A stretch of DNA of 64,000 nt from Martinezella rhizogenes (lineage in GTDB: Bacteria > Pseudomonadota > Alphaproteobacteria > Rhizobiales > Rhizobiaceae), in assembly GCF_007002745.1 (NCBI RefSeq), contig NZ_SGNY01000009.1, positions 1 through 64,000 of the forward strand, read 5' to 3'. This document shows, one piece after another, positions 53,791 through 63,758 of this stretch (position 1 is the first letter of the stretch; each line of letters starts with the position of its first letter). The position numbers and the translations under genes were made by a program. A model generated the notes under the pieces. It did not search any database, was not told where the DNA came from, and was given only the letters and a program-made list of their open reading frames with translations.

Positions 53791-56700
53791 TCACGCCGCC
53801 CTCGCAGCCAGAAGCGAAGTCACCTGCCTGGCGTTGCGGCACCGCAGAAGCTGCTGCGGCGTCAGTTCAACGCCAAAGGCGGTACGGATTTCCGCCGAAA
53901 CGGCCTTCAGATGCGATGGCAGGAGGCCAAGCGCGAGAAGGTCGCTGCCTGCATCCACCGTCGCCGATTTTTTGCCCAGCACGCCGAGATAGATATCCAG
54001 CACCCGGCGGTCGCCCTGATCGACGGCGGTAACCGCAGGTGCGGAGATTTTTACCGGTTCCGCGCCACCCACCGCAGCCATCAGCAACTCCCGCGCCCGG
54101 CGGCGATCCGGCTTGCCATTGGCCGAAAGCGGCAGGTCATCAACCTTGAGGAACCGGCCAGGCACATGCGATTCCGGCAGATGGCTGCGGGCGAAATTGC
54201 GCAGATCAGCGCTGGAGAGTTCAAGGCCGGGGGCGGTGACATAAAGCACGCCAATGGCCGCCTCGCCCTTTTGCTCGACGCCATAGTCCACCACCAGCAC
54301 CCGCTGGATGGCGGGATGGCGAATGAGTTCGTTTTCCACATCCGGCAGCGAGACGCGCACACCGCGCACCTTGACGTAGCCATTGACCCGGCTTGCAAAC
54401 ATGATCTTGCCATCCGGCCGGTAGCGACCCCGGTCACCGGTACGGAAGGCGCGCACCGGCTTGCCTTCGGGATCATCCACCGTGACGAAATCCGTCTGGG
54501 TGACGGCACCGTCCTCCAGATAACCGATCGCTACATTCACACCGACCGTATGGATGCGGCCAACCACACCGGCCGGGCAATGCTGGCCCTGATCGTTGAG
54601 GATGAAATAACGATTGGCCGGCAGGGGATGGCCATAGGGGATGGCCGCGACGTCCTCCGCAACGATCTCGTGCCAGATGCTCCAGATAGTCGTTTCAGTC
54701 GGGCCGCCGAGCGATATCAGCCGCAGATCGGGCTTCAGCCGGCGCAGGTCCTCGATGATGACGGGCTTGATGTAATCGCCGCCCTGCGCCACGAGCCGGA
54801 GTGACGCAAGCTGGTCGCCACGGCGGCAGGACAGCAGCATTTCAAGGATGGCCGGCACGGAGCACCAGAGCGTCACGCCATGTTCGGCCACCAGTTCGTT
54901 CCAGCGCACCGCATCCTTTTCCTCGCCCGGTTCCGGCAGCACCAGCGTCGCGCCTGCGACCAGCGCGCCGAGAACATCGAAGACCGACATGTCGTGGTGC
55001 AGCGGCGTGACGGAAATGAACACGTCGTTTTCCGTCACCGCCCATTCCGCAAGCGTGCTGCCGACGACATTGGCGGTGGCGCGGTTGGAAAGCACGACGC
55101 ATTTCGGCTTGCCGGTGGTGCCTGACGTGTAGAGGTAATAAGCCGGTTCCTCGCTGCACGACAGCGCCCCCAGTTCCGCCAGGGCAACAGGCGTTCCCGC
55201 CGGTGCAGGCGTGGCGAGAAGCACCTCCGGATCGACGGCCTCGAAGCCCTGCGGAACGCTGCGGGCAACGATGATGGCCGGGCGGCAATTGGTCAGCAGA
55301 TAGCGCAGCCTGTCTTCCGGCGAGCCGGCATCAACAGGCACCCAGATGGCGCCTGTCAGTGCCGCGGCGAGCGTGATGGCCGTATGTTCAGGGCTGCGCG
55401 GCAGGCACACCGCCACCACATCTCCTCGACCTATATTACGGGCCTTGAGGCCTGCCATCGCACCGGCCACCATCTCACCGAGTTCACCGTAAGAGATGCG
55501 CCTTTTACCGCTGACGAGCGCGGTGCGCGACGGGTCACCCTCGAAAAGATGCGCGGCGATCCGTTCCAGAAATAGCGGGCAGACGAAACTCCGCTCGTCG
55601 CCGTTCAGCCGATAATGGGACAGGTCGACAATATCCCGTGTATTGAAAGCGTAAGCGCCGTTATCCGTGATCGCGGCAATCGTACGCTCGATGGCCGCGA
55701 GAATATTCCCGACCATCGCGGCATCGATCGCCTCTTCGGCATAGTCGATATCGAGGACGAGATCACCCTGCGGATTTTGCGAAAAGCGGAAGTCCAGCGC
55801 CACCTGCGGCGTCTGCGTGAGACCGTCCTTCCAGCGCATGGTCGATTCGGGCGACAGCGTCGGCCAGCTCAGGCCGTTGGTGATGACCACCGGCAAAGCG
55901 AGCCCGCCCGCATTGGCATTGAGAAGCACGCGGTTGAGGTCGATGCCAGAAAAAGCAAGGTGATTCAGGCCTTCCAGCACATCCGTCTGCAGCCCCGCGG
56001 CCCGCTCGGCAAAGTCCCCTTTTGCCGCATTCCATTCGACTGCAATGAAGCTCGAACGATTGGCGAAGGCCCCTTCCACCTGCGGGGCGACAGGAATGCC
56101 GACAACGAGGGCGCCCTCATTCAGCCAGCGCGACAGCACATCGAGAATCACCGCCGTCAGCGCCGAATTCTTGAACAGCCGTACTTTCGCACCGATACGT
56201 GAAAAGGCGGCAAAGCGCTGTTTTTCAACGGTCAGGCTCTGACGGCTGTAACGCGAGACGGCGATGGTTTCGAGCGGAGCTTTCCACGGCAGCTGCGACG
56301 GCACTTCAGCAGTTTTCAGCTTTTCCGTCCAATAGGCGGCATCTTCGGCACGGGCCGCCGCCATATCTTCTTTCGGCGTTTTGGCCACAGCGGCAACCTC
56401 CGCCGGCAGGACGCCATCGAAAAGTTCCGCCGCAAGGCTCGCTATCGCACGGCCATCGAGGATGAGCGCATCGAAACGCAGAAAAGCCACGACACGGTCA
56501 GCCGTTGCCTCACGCGCCGGGAGGCGGAAGACCGTAACCTGCCAGGGAGAAGCGGCGAGATCAAAATGGGCATGGGAAAAATCCCGTCGCACGGCGTTCA
56601 TCCGCGCTTCCGCCTCGGTAGAAGACAAAGCGGAAAGATCAACAATATCAAGGTTGATCTTCAACTCGTCGCTGACGACCTGCACCAGACGTCGCTCATC

Positions 56701-58248
56701 GATGCGGGTGCGCAGGCTCTCATGTCGCTCCACCATGGCGGCGAGACGTGATTGAAGCAGGGACGGGTCGATGCTGCCGCGATATTCACGAAACTCCTGC
56801 ATCGCCACGCCGCTGAGGGGCAGATGGGTGCCACGACCAAGAAGATAGGCCTGTTGCAAGGGTAAGAGAGGACGTTCCATCGATTTTCCTTTCGCCTCGG
56901 CTGCCGGTTTCGGCTGCTGTGCGCCAAATCGTTCCACGCTTTCGGAAACGAGATCGGGTCTATCCGCCAGCTGGCGAAGAAGGCCTGTGTAGGCTTCAAA
57001 CAGGGCGCGCAACCAGCTTTCCGGCAGGGCGTCGAGCCGCACATCCCAGTTGATCAGCAGACCCCCATCGAGCGCCGCGACCTGCGCATCCAGCGCGACC
57101 CCCGGCCCTTGCGAGACGGTGTGGACCATGGAGCCGAACACACGCCCGACCGTTTCCGAAAACAATTCCCCGCCCGCCAGATCGACGCCGGCGGTAAAGA
57201 CCACGGGTGAGTTCTGCAAACCGCCGCGCAGACGGGAGAGGTCGCGCATGACGCTGACGCCCGGATAGGACTGGTGAGCAAGAAGCTCGCTCATCTCGTC
57301 AAACAGCCGCCGGAGCAGCGCTTCGAGGCTTTCATCCGGCCTGATATCGACACCGAGCACCAGCACATTGGAAAATTCGCCGACGATGCCATCGACCCCT
57401 TCCACCAGCGGCGCGCGCCAGAAAGCCGGCACGGACAGCCTGAACTTTTGCGCCTGTGTCGCCTGCGACAGAGCCACGGCGAAAACACCGAGCAGCAGCG
57501 CCGATGTCGTCACCGAGCAACGCCGCGCCACCTGCTCCAGACTACCTCGTTCGGCCGCCGAAAGCATGGTGGCGAAGCGATCCGTGTGAACGGCACAGGT
57601 GGCGTCTTCCGACAAAAATGGCAGCGGCGGCGTATCGGGAATATCCGCAACATGCTGCCGCCACCACAATCGGTCTCTTTCACGCAGGGTCCTCTGCTCC
57701 GGATCGGAGGCAAGACGCTCCACCCAGTCGAAAAAGGAGGGCGCCACCTCTCCCGAGAGCGCGGTTTCGTCTTTTCCTTCGCCCTCTTCGTAAAGGCGGG
57801 CGAGGTCTTCCATCACGATCCGCACGCTGGCGGGATCAATCGCCAGCATATCGGTATCCACATGCAACCGGCTGCGTCCCTGCGGCAGCAGGCTGAGCGA
57901 GATCGCCGCCGGGGATGCGGTGCGCAGATCGGTCTGCCGATGGCTCCAGTCCCGCCGTTTTGCCTCGAGCCGGTGCGCCAGAGCCTCCGAATCGAGGGCG
58001 GTCAGGTCTTCGACATCAAGGCGGAGTGGCCGGCCGACGGGGTCGACGGATTGGCGCCCTTCCGCATCGATCCTGAGGCTCAGCATGGGGTGACGCCGGC
58101 AGAGTTTTTCGACCGCAATGGCCAGTTTTTCCGCGACAAATCCCTGCCCGTCGAACTCGACGTAAAGATGGGGCGTAACTTTTCCGAGTATCCCATCCGC
58201 CTCTCGACCGACCCAATAGGCCACCTGCATCGGGGTTAAATTTAGCAT
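53791..58248 (-). CDS. NRPS, Cy-Cy-A with carrier-like tail: N-terminal half of a split VibF-like synthetase
   Basis: About 1485-residue NRPS. Cy1 spans residues 1-445, with the DxxxxDxxS motif DMLAIDPAS (Asp133, Asp138, Ser141). Cy2 spans about 455-870, with DALILDGRA (Asp593, Asp598), where the final Ser is Ala. The adenylation domain spans about 890-1385, with A3 YLYTSGTTGKPK near 1038, A5 GGPTETTIW, A7 FRTGDRGRYRPDG, A8 GYVKVRGVRVSLPDVENE and A10 PLSANGKPDRRR. A carrier-like tail of about 80 residues follows (LLALGLLPSHLKAV, Ser1445). In VibF, Cy2 condenses and Cy1 cyclises DHB-Thr to the oxazoline. The start at 58248 is preferred because an upstream ATG would place the iron box inside the gene; no strong ribosome site is seen. 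Confidence 0.88.
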   Translation of the reverse strand: MLNLTPMQVAYWVGREADGILGKVTPHLYVEFDGQGFVAEKLAIAVEKLCRRHPMLSLRIDAEGRQSVDPVGRPLRLDVEDLTALDSEALAHRLEAKRRDWSHRQTDLRTASPAAISLSLLPQGRSRLHVDTDMLAIDPASVRIVMEDLARLYEEGEGKDETALSGEVAPSFFDWVERLASDPEQRTLRERDRLWWRQHVADIPDTPPLPFLSEDATCAVHTDRFATMLSAAERGSLEQVARRCSVTTSALLLGVFAVALSQATQAQKFRLSVPAFWRAPLVEGVDGIVGEFSNVLVLGVDIRPDESLEALLRRLFDEMSELLAHQSYPGVSVMRDLSRLRGGLQNSPVVFTAGVDLAGGELFSETVGRVFGSMVHTVSQGPGVALDAQVAALDGGLLINWDVRLDALPESWLRALFEAYTGLLRQLADRPDLVSESVERFGAQQPKPAAEAKGKSMERPLLPLQQAYLLGRGTHLPLSGVAMQEFREYRGSIDPSLLQSRLAAMVERHESLRTRIDERRLVQVVSDELKINLDIVDLSALSSTEAEARMNAVRRDFSHAHFDLAASPWQVTVFRLPAREATADRVVAFLRFDALILDGRAIASLAAELFDGVLPAEVAAVAKTPKEDMAAARAEDAAYWTEKLKTAEVPSQLPWKAPLETIAVSRYSRQSLTVEKQRFAAFSRIGAKVRLFKNSALTAVILDVLSRWLNEGALVVGIPVAPQVEGAFANRSSFIAVEWNAAKGDFAERAAGLQTDVLEGLNHLAFSGIDLNRVLLNANAGGLALPVVITNGLSWPTLSPESTMRWKDGLTQTPQVALDFRFSQNPQGDLVLDIDYAEEAIDAAMVGNILAAIERTIAAITDNGAYAFNTRDIVDLSHYRLNGDERSFVCPLFLERIAAHLFEGDPSRTALVSGKRRISYGELGEMVAGAMAGLKARNIGRGDVVAVCLPRSPEHTAITLAAALTGAIWVPVDAGSPEDRLRYLLTNCRPAIIVARSVPQGFEAVDPEVLLATPAPAGTPVALAELGALSCSEEPAYYLYTSGTTGKPKCVVLSNRATANVVGSTLAEWAVTENDVFISVTPLHHDMSVFDVLGALVAGATLVLPEPGEEKDAVRWNELVAEHGVTLWCSVPAILEMLLSCRRGDQLASLRLVAQGGDYIKPVIIEDLRRLKPDLRLISLGGPTETTIWSIWHEIVAEDVAAIPYGHPLPANRYFILNDQGQHCPAGVVGRIHTVGVNVAIGYLEDGAVTQTDFVTVDDPEGKPVRAFRTGDRGRYRPDGKIMFASRVNGYVKVRGVRVSLPDVENELIRHPAIQRVLVVDYGVEQKGEAAIGVLYVTAPGLELSSADLRNFARSHLPESHVPGRFLKVDDLPLSANGKPDRRRARELLMAAVGGAEPVKISAPAVTAVDQGDRRVLDIYLGVLGKKSATVDAGSDLLALGLLPSHLKAVSAEIRTAFGVELTPQQLLRCRNARQVTSLLAARAA

Positions 58249-58274
58249 GTGAGTTTGCACCGATTGACAAAACA

Positions 58275-58289
58275 TGATTATCATAATCA
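58275..58289. promoter_or_regulatory. RirA-type iron box in the NRPS/entC divergent promoter
   Basis: TGATTATCATAATCA fits TGA-N9-TCA and is palindromic except for its central base. It lies 27 bases upstream of the NRPS start and 41 bases upstream of entC, so one protein bound here could repress both arms when iron is plentiful. RirA is the rhizobial regulator with this core; a Fur-like protein is the alternative. Confidence 0.75.
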
Positions 58290-58329
58290 AGTATAAGCCA
58301 TCGTCAACCACTCGAACAGGAGGCATCCC

Positions 58330-59505
58330 ATGAAAACGGGAGCACTCAGGACGAATGACGTCGAATCCGACGAAATTACTGATTTTAATAGAGAATTTTT
58401 GTTTACCTCCGGCACTGGGCAGTTGCGGGCCGAAGGAATTCGCGAAAGGATAACGCTTCCAGCCCGCGGTGGCGAAGACACGGCAAGCCCTTTACAGCAG
58501 GCGATTAAGGGCGCTTTCGAACGGGCACGCCGGGCTGGACAGGACAATCCGATCGCGATTGGCGCAATCCCCTTCGATGTCAGCGAACCATCATGCCTTT
58601 ACGTCCCCAACAACCATGAGTGGAGTCCGCGCGACGCGGTTCCGGTCGCCACTGATTCGGCCATGCCGGCGCTTGTCGGCCAGAACAGCCTGCCGGACGA
58701 GGCCGGTTTCAAACATGCCGTCGAGCATGCCATTCTCAATTTCCGCCATTCCGAAGTACGCAAGGCGGTGCTTTCCGTCATGCGTGAACTGACCTTCGCC
58801 TCCGAGGTCAATGTCGAGAGATTGCTGGCCAGCCTCGCCAAGCAGAATCGCGAGGGTTACCAGTTCCGTATTCCGCTTCCGGAGGGCGGCGACCTGATCG
58901 GCGTCAGCCCGGAACTGCTCATCCGCAAGCAGGGTGAGAAGATCATCTCGAACCCCCTGGCCGGATCTGCGAAACGCATGACCGACCCGGTGGCGGACAA
59001 AGCCAATGCGGACCGGCTTTCGGAGTCGGAAAAGGACCACTACGAGCATAGTCTGGTCATCGAGGATATCCGCTCGCTGCTTTCGCCATGCTGCGCGGAA
59101 CTCGACGTTCCGGAAAAACCCTCCCTCATCAATACGGCCGCGCTCTGGCACCTTTCGACGCGTATCGAAGGCCGTCTTGCCGACCCGGAAACCAACGCGC
59201 TGCAACTGGCGTGCCTGCTGCACCCGACACCGGCCGTTTGCGGTTTCCCGACCGAACGCGCCCATCGCCTCATCCGTTTCGTCGAACCTTTCGAGCGTGG
59301 CCTGTTCACCGGCATGGTGGGCTGGACGGATGCGCAGGGTAACGGCGAATGGGTAGTGACGATCCGCTGCGGCACCGTGCAGCACCAGACCGTGCGGCTT
59401 TTCGCCGGCGCCGGCATCGTGGAGGCCTCGGAACCCGAATCCGAATGGGCCGAGGTGCAGACCAAGCTCAAAACCATGCTGAATGCCTGCGGTCTTTCCG
59501 CCTGA
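58330..59505 (+). CDS. entC: Isochorismate synthase (EntC/DhbC/VibC/AgbC)
   Basis: 391-residue chorismate-utilising enzyme that converts chorismate to isochorismate, the first step to DHB. Family motifs are GVSPELLIRKQGEKIISNPL near residues 195-214, AGSAKRM, SEKDHYEHSLVIEDI near 235-249 and the C-terminal LHPTPAVCGFPTERAH, GLFTGMVGW and GNGEWVVTIRC. AGGAGG lies upstream of the ATG at the divergent iron-box promoter. It is first in the operon entC-entE-entB-entA-PPTase. In other agrobacteria the equivalent genes have been called agbC, agbE, agbB and agbA. Confidence 0.94.
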   Translation: MKTGALRTNDVESDEITDFNREFLFTSGTGQLRAEGIRERITLPARGGEDTASPLQQAIKGAFERARRAGQDNPIAIGAIPFDVSEPSCLYVPNNHEWSPRDAVPVATDSAMPALVGQNSLPDEAGFKHAVEHAILNFRHSEVRKAVLSVMRELTFASEVNVERLLASLAKQNREGYQFRIPLPEGGDLIGVSPELLIRKQGEKIISNPLAGSAKRMTDPVADKANADRLSESEKDHYEHSLVIEDIRSLLSPCCAELDVPEKPSLINTAALWHLSTRIEGRLADPETNALQLACLLHPTPAVCGFPTERAHRLIRFVEPFERGLFTGMVGWTDAQGNGEWVVTIRCGTVQHQTVRLFAGAGIVEASEPESEWAEVQTKLKTMLNACGLSA

Positions 59506-59534
59506 GCGCGACCGAACTTTCCCCGGGGATAACC

Positions 59535-61163
59535 ATGACAATCGAATTTGAACGCTGGCCCGACGACCTGGCGCGCCTATACCGCGAGCGCGGCTATTGG
59601 ATCGACAGGCCATTGAGCCGCATCCTCACCGAACAGGTGCAGCGCCAGCCGGATGCGACGGCGCTGATCTGCGGTGAGCGCCGCTTCACCTATGCCGAAC
59701 TCGACCGGCAATCCTCCAATCTCGCAGGCCATCTTGCGGCGGCAGGCATCGGCAAGGGCGACACGGCGCTGGTGCAATTGCCTAACATCGCCGAGTTTTA
59801 TCTCGTCTTTTTTGCACTGATCAAAATCGGCGCGGCACCCGTCAACGCGCTCTTCAGCCACCGCCGGCTGGAAATGACCTCCTATGCGGAACAGATCGCG
59901 CCCAAACTGGTGATTGCCTCGCGCAGCCATGAGCTTTTCGCCAGTGACGCGTTTCTGGACGGGCTTAAGGCTTCCTCTCCGCAGCTCTCCCTGACCCTGT
60001 TGCTGGGCGCGACGGAGCCGCAACGCAGCCTTGAACGGATGCTTGCCGCGCCTGCGGAAAATCCGCCGGCCTACGCCCCTTCGGCGGCAGACGAGGTGGC
60101 GCTGTTCCAGCTCTCCGGCGGCAGCACCGGAACGCCGAAACTGATCCCCCGGACGCATAACGATTACGATTACAGCGCCCGGGCCAGCGCGGAGATTTGC
60201 GAACTCTCGCCGCAAACCCGTTTTCTTTGCGCCATTCCGGTGGCTCATAATTACCCAATGAGTTCACCCGGCGCGCTCGGTGTATTTCACGCCGGCGGCA
60301 CGGTGGTCATGGCCGCCAATCCTGAGCCGCTTGCCTGCTTCGATCTCATCGAAAAACACGGCATCGACATGGTGCCGCTGGTACCGCCGGCCGTGGCATT
60401 GTGGTTGCAGGCAGCACCCGCACATCGCCAAAGGCTGAAATCCCTCAGGCTGTTGCAGGTTGGTGGCGCAAGCTTCGCCGAAGCGCTGGCCCGCCAGGTG
60501 CCGGAGGTGCTGGGTTGCGCGCTGCAGCAGGTCTTCGGCATGGCCGAAGGTCTGGTGAACTATACCCGCGCCGGTGATGCAGACCATCTCGTCTTCACCA
60601 CTCAGGGGCGGCCGATCAGCCCGGATGACGAAATCCGCATCGTTGACGAGGATGGCAATGATGTGCCCGAAGGCGAGGCCGGCATGCTGGCAACCCGCGG
60701 CCCCTATACGTTCCGGGGCTATTACCGCGCGCCAGAACACAGCGCCCGGGTCTTCGACAAACAGGGCTTTTATTACTCCGGCGATGTGGTGCAGCGCACG
60801 CCCGAAGGGTATCTGCGGGTCGTCGGCCGGGTGAAGGACCAGATCAACCGCGGCGGCGAAAAGGTTGCCTCGGAAGAGGTGGAAAACCTGATCCTGCGGC
60901 ATCCTGATGTGACGCATGCCGCACTTGTGGCGATGCAGGACGAACTTCTCGGCGAGAAAAGCTGCGTCTTCGTCGTCTCGCGCAATCCCGCGCTGAAAGC
61001 GCCGGCCATCCGCCAGCATCTCGCCGCCCTCGGCGTCGCGGATTACAAGCTGCCAGACCGGGTGCGTTTCATCGAGGCCATGCCGCTTACCGCCGTCGGC
61101 AAGATCGACAAGAAACACCTGCGCGACCTGCTTGCGGCGCCCCCTGTCGCCGTCAGTGCCTGA
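59535..61163 (+). CDS. entE: 2,3-dihydroxybenzoate-AMP ligase (EntE/DhbE/VibE/AgbE)
   Basis: 542-residue stand-alone aryl adenylating enzyme that activates DHB with ATP and loads it on the aryl carrier. Core motifs are [20 protein letters not shown] near residues 191-210, [15 protein letters not shown] near 232 (the DHB-pocket Asn-Tyr-Pro region), [12 protein letters not shown] (A5), [11 protein letters not shown] (A7), [20 protein letters not shown] (A8) and [10 protein letters not shown] (A10 Lys). The start at 59535 gives the canonical [21 protein letters not shown] longer frame begins inside entC. It is 29 bases after entC. Confidence 0.94.
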   Translation: MTIEFERWPDDLARLYRERGYWIDRPLSRILTEQVQRQPDATALICGERRFTYAELDRQSSNLAGHLAAAGIGKGDTALVQLPNIAEFYLVFFALIKIGAAPVNALFSHRRLEMTSYAEQIAPKLVIASRSHELFASDAFLDGLKASSPQLSLTLLLGATEPQRSLERMLAAPAENPPAYAPSAADEVALFQLSGGSTGTPKLIPRTHNDYDYSARASAEICELSPQTRFLCAIPVAHNYPMSSPGALGVFHAGGTVVMAANPEPLACFDLIEKHGIDMVPLVPPAVALWLQAAPAHRQRLKSLRLLQVGGASFAEALARQVPEVLGCALQQVFGMAEGLVNYTRAGDADHLVFTTQGRPISPDDEIRIVDEDGNDVPEGEAGMLATRGPYTFRGYYRAPEHSARVFDKQGFYYSGDVVQRTPEGYLRVVGRVKDQINRGGEKVASEEVENLILRHPDVTHAALVAMQDELLGEKSCVFVVSRNPALKAPAIRQHLAALGVADYKLPDRVRFIEAMPLTAVGKIDKKHLRDLLAAPPVAVSA

Positions 61164-61247
61164 CACGCGCTCTTTTCGAAAGGGACGCTCGACAGGGCGT
61201 CCCAAATCACTATGCGCCGCCCGGCGCGCCAAACCACCGAGGTCTTC

Positions 61248-62117
61248 ATGACGATCCCCACTATTTCCGATTATCCGATGCCGGTTGCCGCCAGCTTTCC
61301 GGCCAACAAGACAAAATGGCAGCCTGACGCAAAACGCGCCGTACTGCTCATCCACGACATGCAGCGTTATTTCCTGCGGTTCTACGAGGCCGACGGCAAG
61401 CTGATGACGACCCTCATCGATAATCTCGCGAAGGTGAAGGCATGGGCGGTTCAAAACGGCGTACCCGTTATCTATACCGCCCAGCCGCATGATCAGCCGC
61501 CGGGCGACCGCGCGCTGCTGAACGACATGTGGGGACCGGGCCTCACCGTCGTGGACCCGGAACTGCAGAAGGTGGTGGATAAGCTCGCCCCGACACCTGA
61601 TGACGTGGTGCTGACCAAATGGCGCTACAGCGCCTTCCAGCGTTCCGATCTTGCCGAACGCATGAAGGGCTGGGGCCGCGACCAGATCATTGTCGGCGGC
61701 GTTTACGCCCATATCGGCTGCATGATGACGGCGGTCGAAGCTTTCATGAAGGATATCCAGCCCTTCATGATCGGCGACGGGGTTGCCGATTTTTCGGAGG
61801 CCGAGCACCGCATGGCGCTGCAATATGTGGCGACACGCTGCGGCGTGGTGATCGACACAGCAAGCCTTGTCGGCGCCGGAGAGACTGCCGACACCCGCGA
61901 ATGGCTGAAAGCCCGTGTCCTGCAGCTTGTGGAAGACGAAAGCGATATCGACCCCGACGAAAACCTGATTTTCTACGGGCTGGATTCACTGCAGGTCATG
62001 AAACTCGCCGGCGAGCTGAAGGAACGCGGCGTTACCGTCGGCTTCGATGAGCTGGCGCGTGTGCCCACACTTTCCGCCTGGTGGACACTGATCGAAGAAA
62101 AGCGGCTTGCAGCCTGA
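61248..62117 (+). CDS. entB: Isochorismatase with C-terminal aryl carrier domain (EntB/VibB/AgbB)
   Basis: 289-residue bifunctional protein. Residues 1-210 form the isochorismatase domain: LLIHDMQRYF (Asp37 catalytic), LTKWRYSAF (Lys124) and GVYAHIGCMMTA, where Gly replaces the nucleophile Cys of related hydrolases, as in EntB. Residues 220-289 form the aryl carrier domain, with ENLIFYGLDSLQVM and Ser247 as phosphopantetheine site. It yields 2,3-dihydro-2,3-dihydroxybenzoate and carries activated DHB. The start at 61248 was chosen for GAGG upstream and the EntB-like MTIPTISDYPMP. The extra carrier at 49010-49288 resembles its C-terminal domain. Confidence 0.94.
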   Translation: MTIPTISDYPMPVAASFPANKTKWQPDAKRAVLLIHDMQRYFLRFYEADGKLMTTLIDNLAKVKAWAVQNGVPVIYTAQPHDQPPGDRALLNDMWGPGLTVVDPELQKVVDKLAPTPDDVVLTKWRYSAFQRSDLAERMKGWGRDQIIVGGVYAHIGCMMTAVEAFMKDIQPFMIGDGVADFSEAEHRMALQYVATRCGVVIDTASLVGAGETADTREWLKARVLQLVEDESDIDPDENLIFYGLDSLQVMKLAGELKERGVTVGFDELARVPTLSAWWTLIEEKRLAA

Positions 62118-62130
62118 GCGGACGGACAAG

Positions 62131-62886
<756 letters not shown>

Positions 62887-62912
62887 TCTTGTCGGCGTAG
62901 TGAGGGACAGAT

Positions 62913-63629
62913 ATGGCGATCATGCCGGCATTGCATAACGAGACTGTTTCCGGAAACCAGCCGGAAGCCGTCTGGCCGTGGCCGGATGACAGCAGCGATT
63001 GCCATTGCCTCACCCTTCGTTACAGCCCCGACGACGAAACCGGTGGCAGCATCGCCCCTGCCCTGCCCGCACAGCTGCTGCGGGCGGTGCCGAGACGCAA
63101 GGCAGAGTTTCTGGCGGGACGCAGATGCGCGGCGGAAGCCATACGCCGCCTTACCGGCCACGCATCATTTCCCGGAATGGGAGAGGACCGCGCGCCGATC
63201 TGGCCCGACGGGGTGGTCGGCGCGATTTCTCATAGCAGTGATCAGGCAATTGCCCTTGCCGGCTCCAGCAGCAGGTTTCTCGGCATCGGCATCGATATCG
63301 AGAAACGCCTGAGCGAAGAAGAAGCCCGCGATATTGCTTCGCAGACCTTGACGGCGCATGAGCTTCACAGCCTTGGAAACATTGTCGATCCCTTCATGAC
63401 CGGGCTCATTTTTTCGGCCAAGGAGAGCCTGTTCAAGGCGCTTTATCCGACGGTGAAACGGCTTTTCTTTTTCGAAGCAGCCGAATTATCCGCTTACGAC
63501 GCGGATGGCTCGGGGTCGCTTCGCCTGACCGCCGACCTCACCGGTAATTGGCTTGAGGGAACGGAGATCGCCTTCCGCTTTGGCCATTTCGAAGACCTCC
63601 TGCTCACCCGCATCCTTCTCCCGCAATGA
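62913..63629 (+). CDS. entD: 4'-phosphopantetheinyl transferase (EntD type)
   Basis: 238-residue PPTase that arms the carrier domains of EntB, the extra carrier and the NRPS from CoA. EntD-group motifs are RRKAEFLAGRRCAAEAIRRL near residues 51-70, WPDGVVGAISHSSDQAIAL near 92-110, IGIDIEKRL near 122-130 (Mg and CoA site) and FSAKESLFKALYP near 167-179 (KExxxK). It is the last gene of the DHB operon, 26 bases after entA, with TGAGGGACAG before the ATG. No terminator was clear downstream. Confidence 0.93.
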   Translation: MAIMPALHNETVSGNQPEAVWPWPDDSSDCHCLTLRYSPDDETGGSIAPALPAQLLRAVPRRKAEFLAGRRCAAEAIRRLTGHASFPGMGEDRAPIWPDGVVGAISHSSDQAIALAGSSSRFLGIGIDIEKRLSEEEARDIASQTLTAHELHSLGNIVDPFMTGLIFSAKESLFKALYPTVKRLFFFEAAELSAYDADGSGSLRLTADLTGNWLEGTEIAFRFGHFEDLLLTRILLPQ

Positions 63630-63720
63630 GGGCAAAACAACCGTTTCTGTTCCGATAAACTCATATTTAAAGCCACTCCTCCCGTCATCCGTGTGAAATA
63701 CTCAAACGGTACGCAGCTTG

Positions 63721-63735
63721 TTGGAATGATTCCAA
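63721..63735. promoter_or_regulatory. 15-base palindrome upstream of the PhoX-like gene
   Basis: TTGGAAT-G-ATTCCAA is a perfect palindrome 23 bases before the PhoX-like start. It looks like a binding site for a dimeric regulator, but I do not recognise the family. No PhoB-type direct repeat was seen in 63630-63758. Confidence 0.45.
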
Positions 63736-63758
63736 ACATGCAACGGTGGAGACACGAC

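Noticed and set aside
60264-61823. 519-codon minus-strand open frame
   Set aside because: Antisense to entE and entB; no family features.
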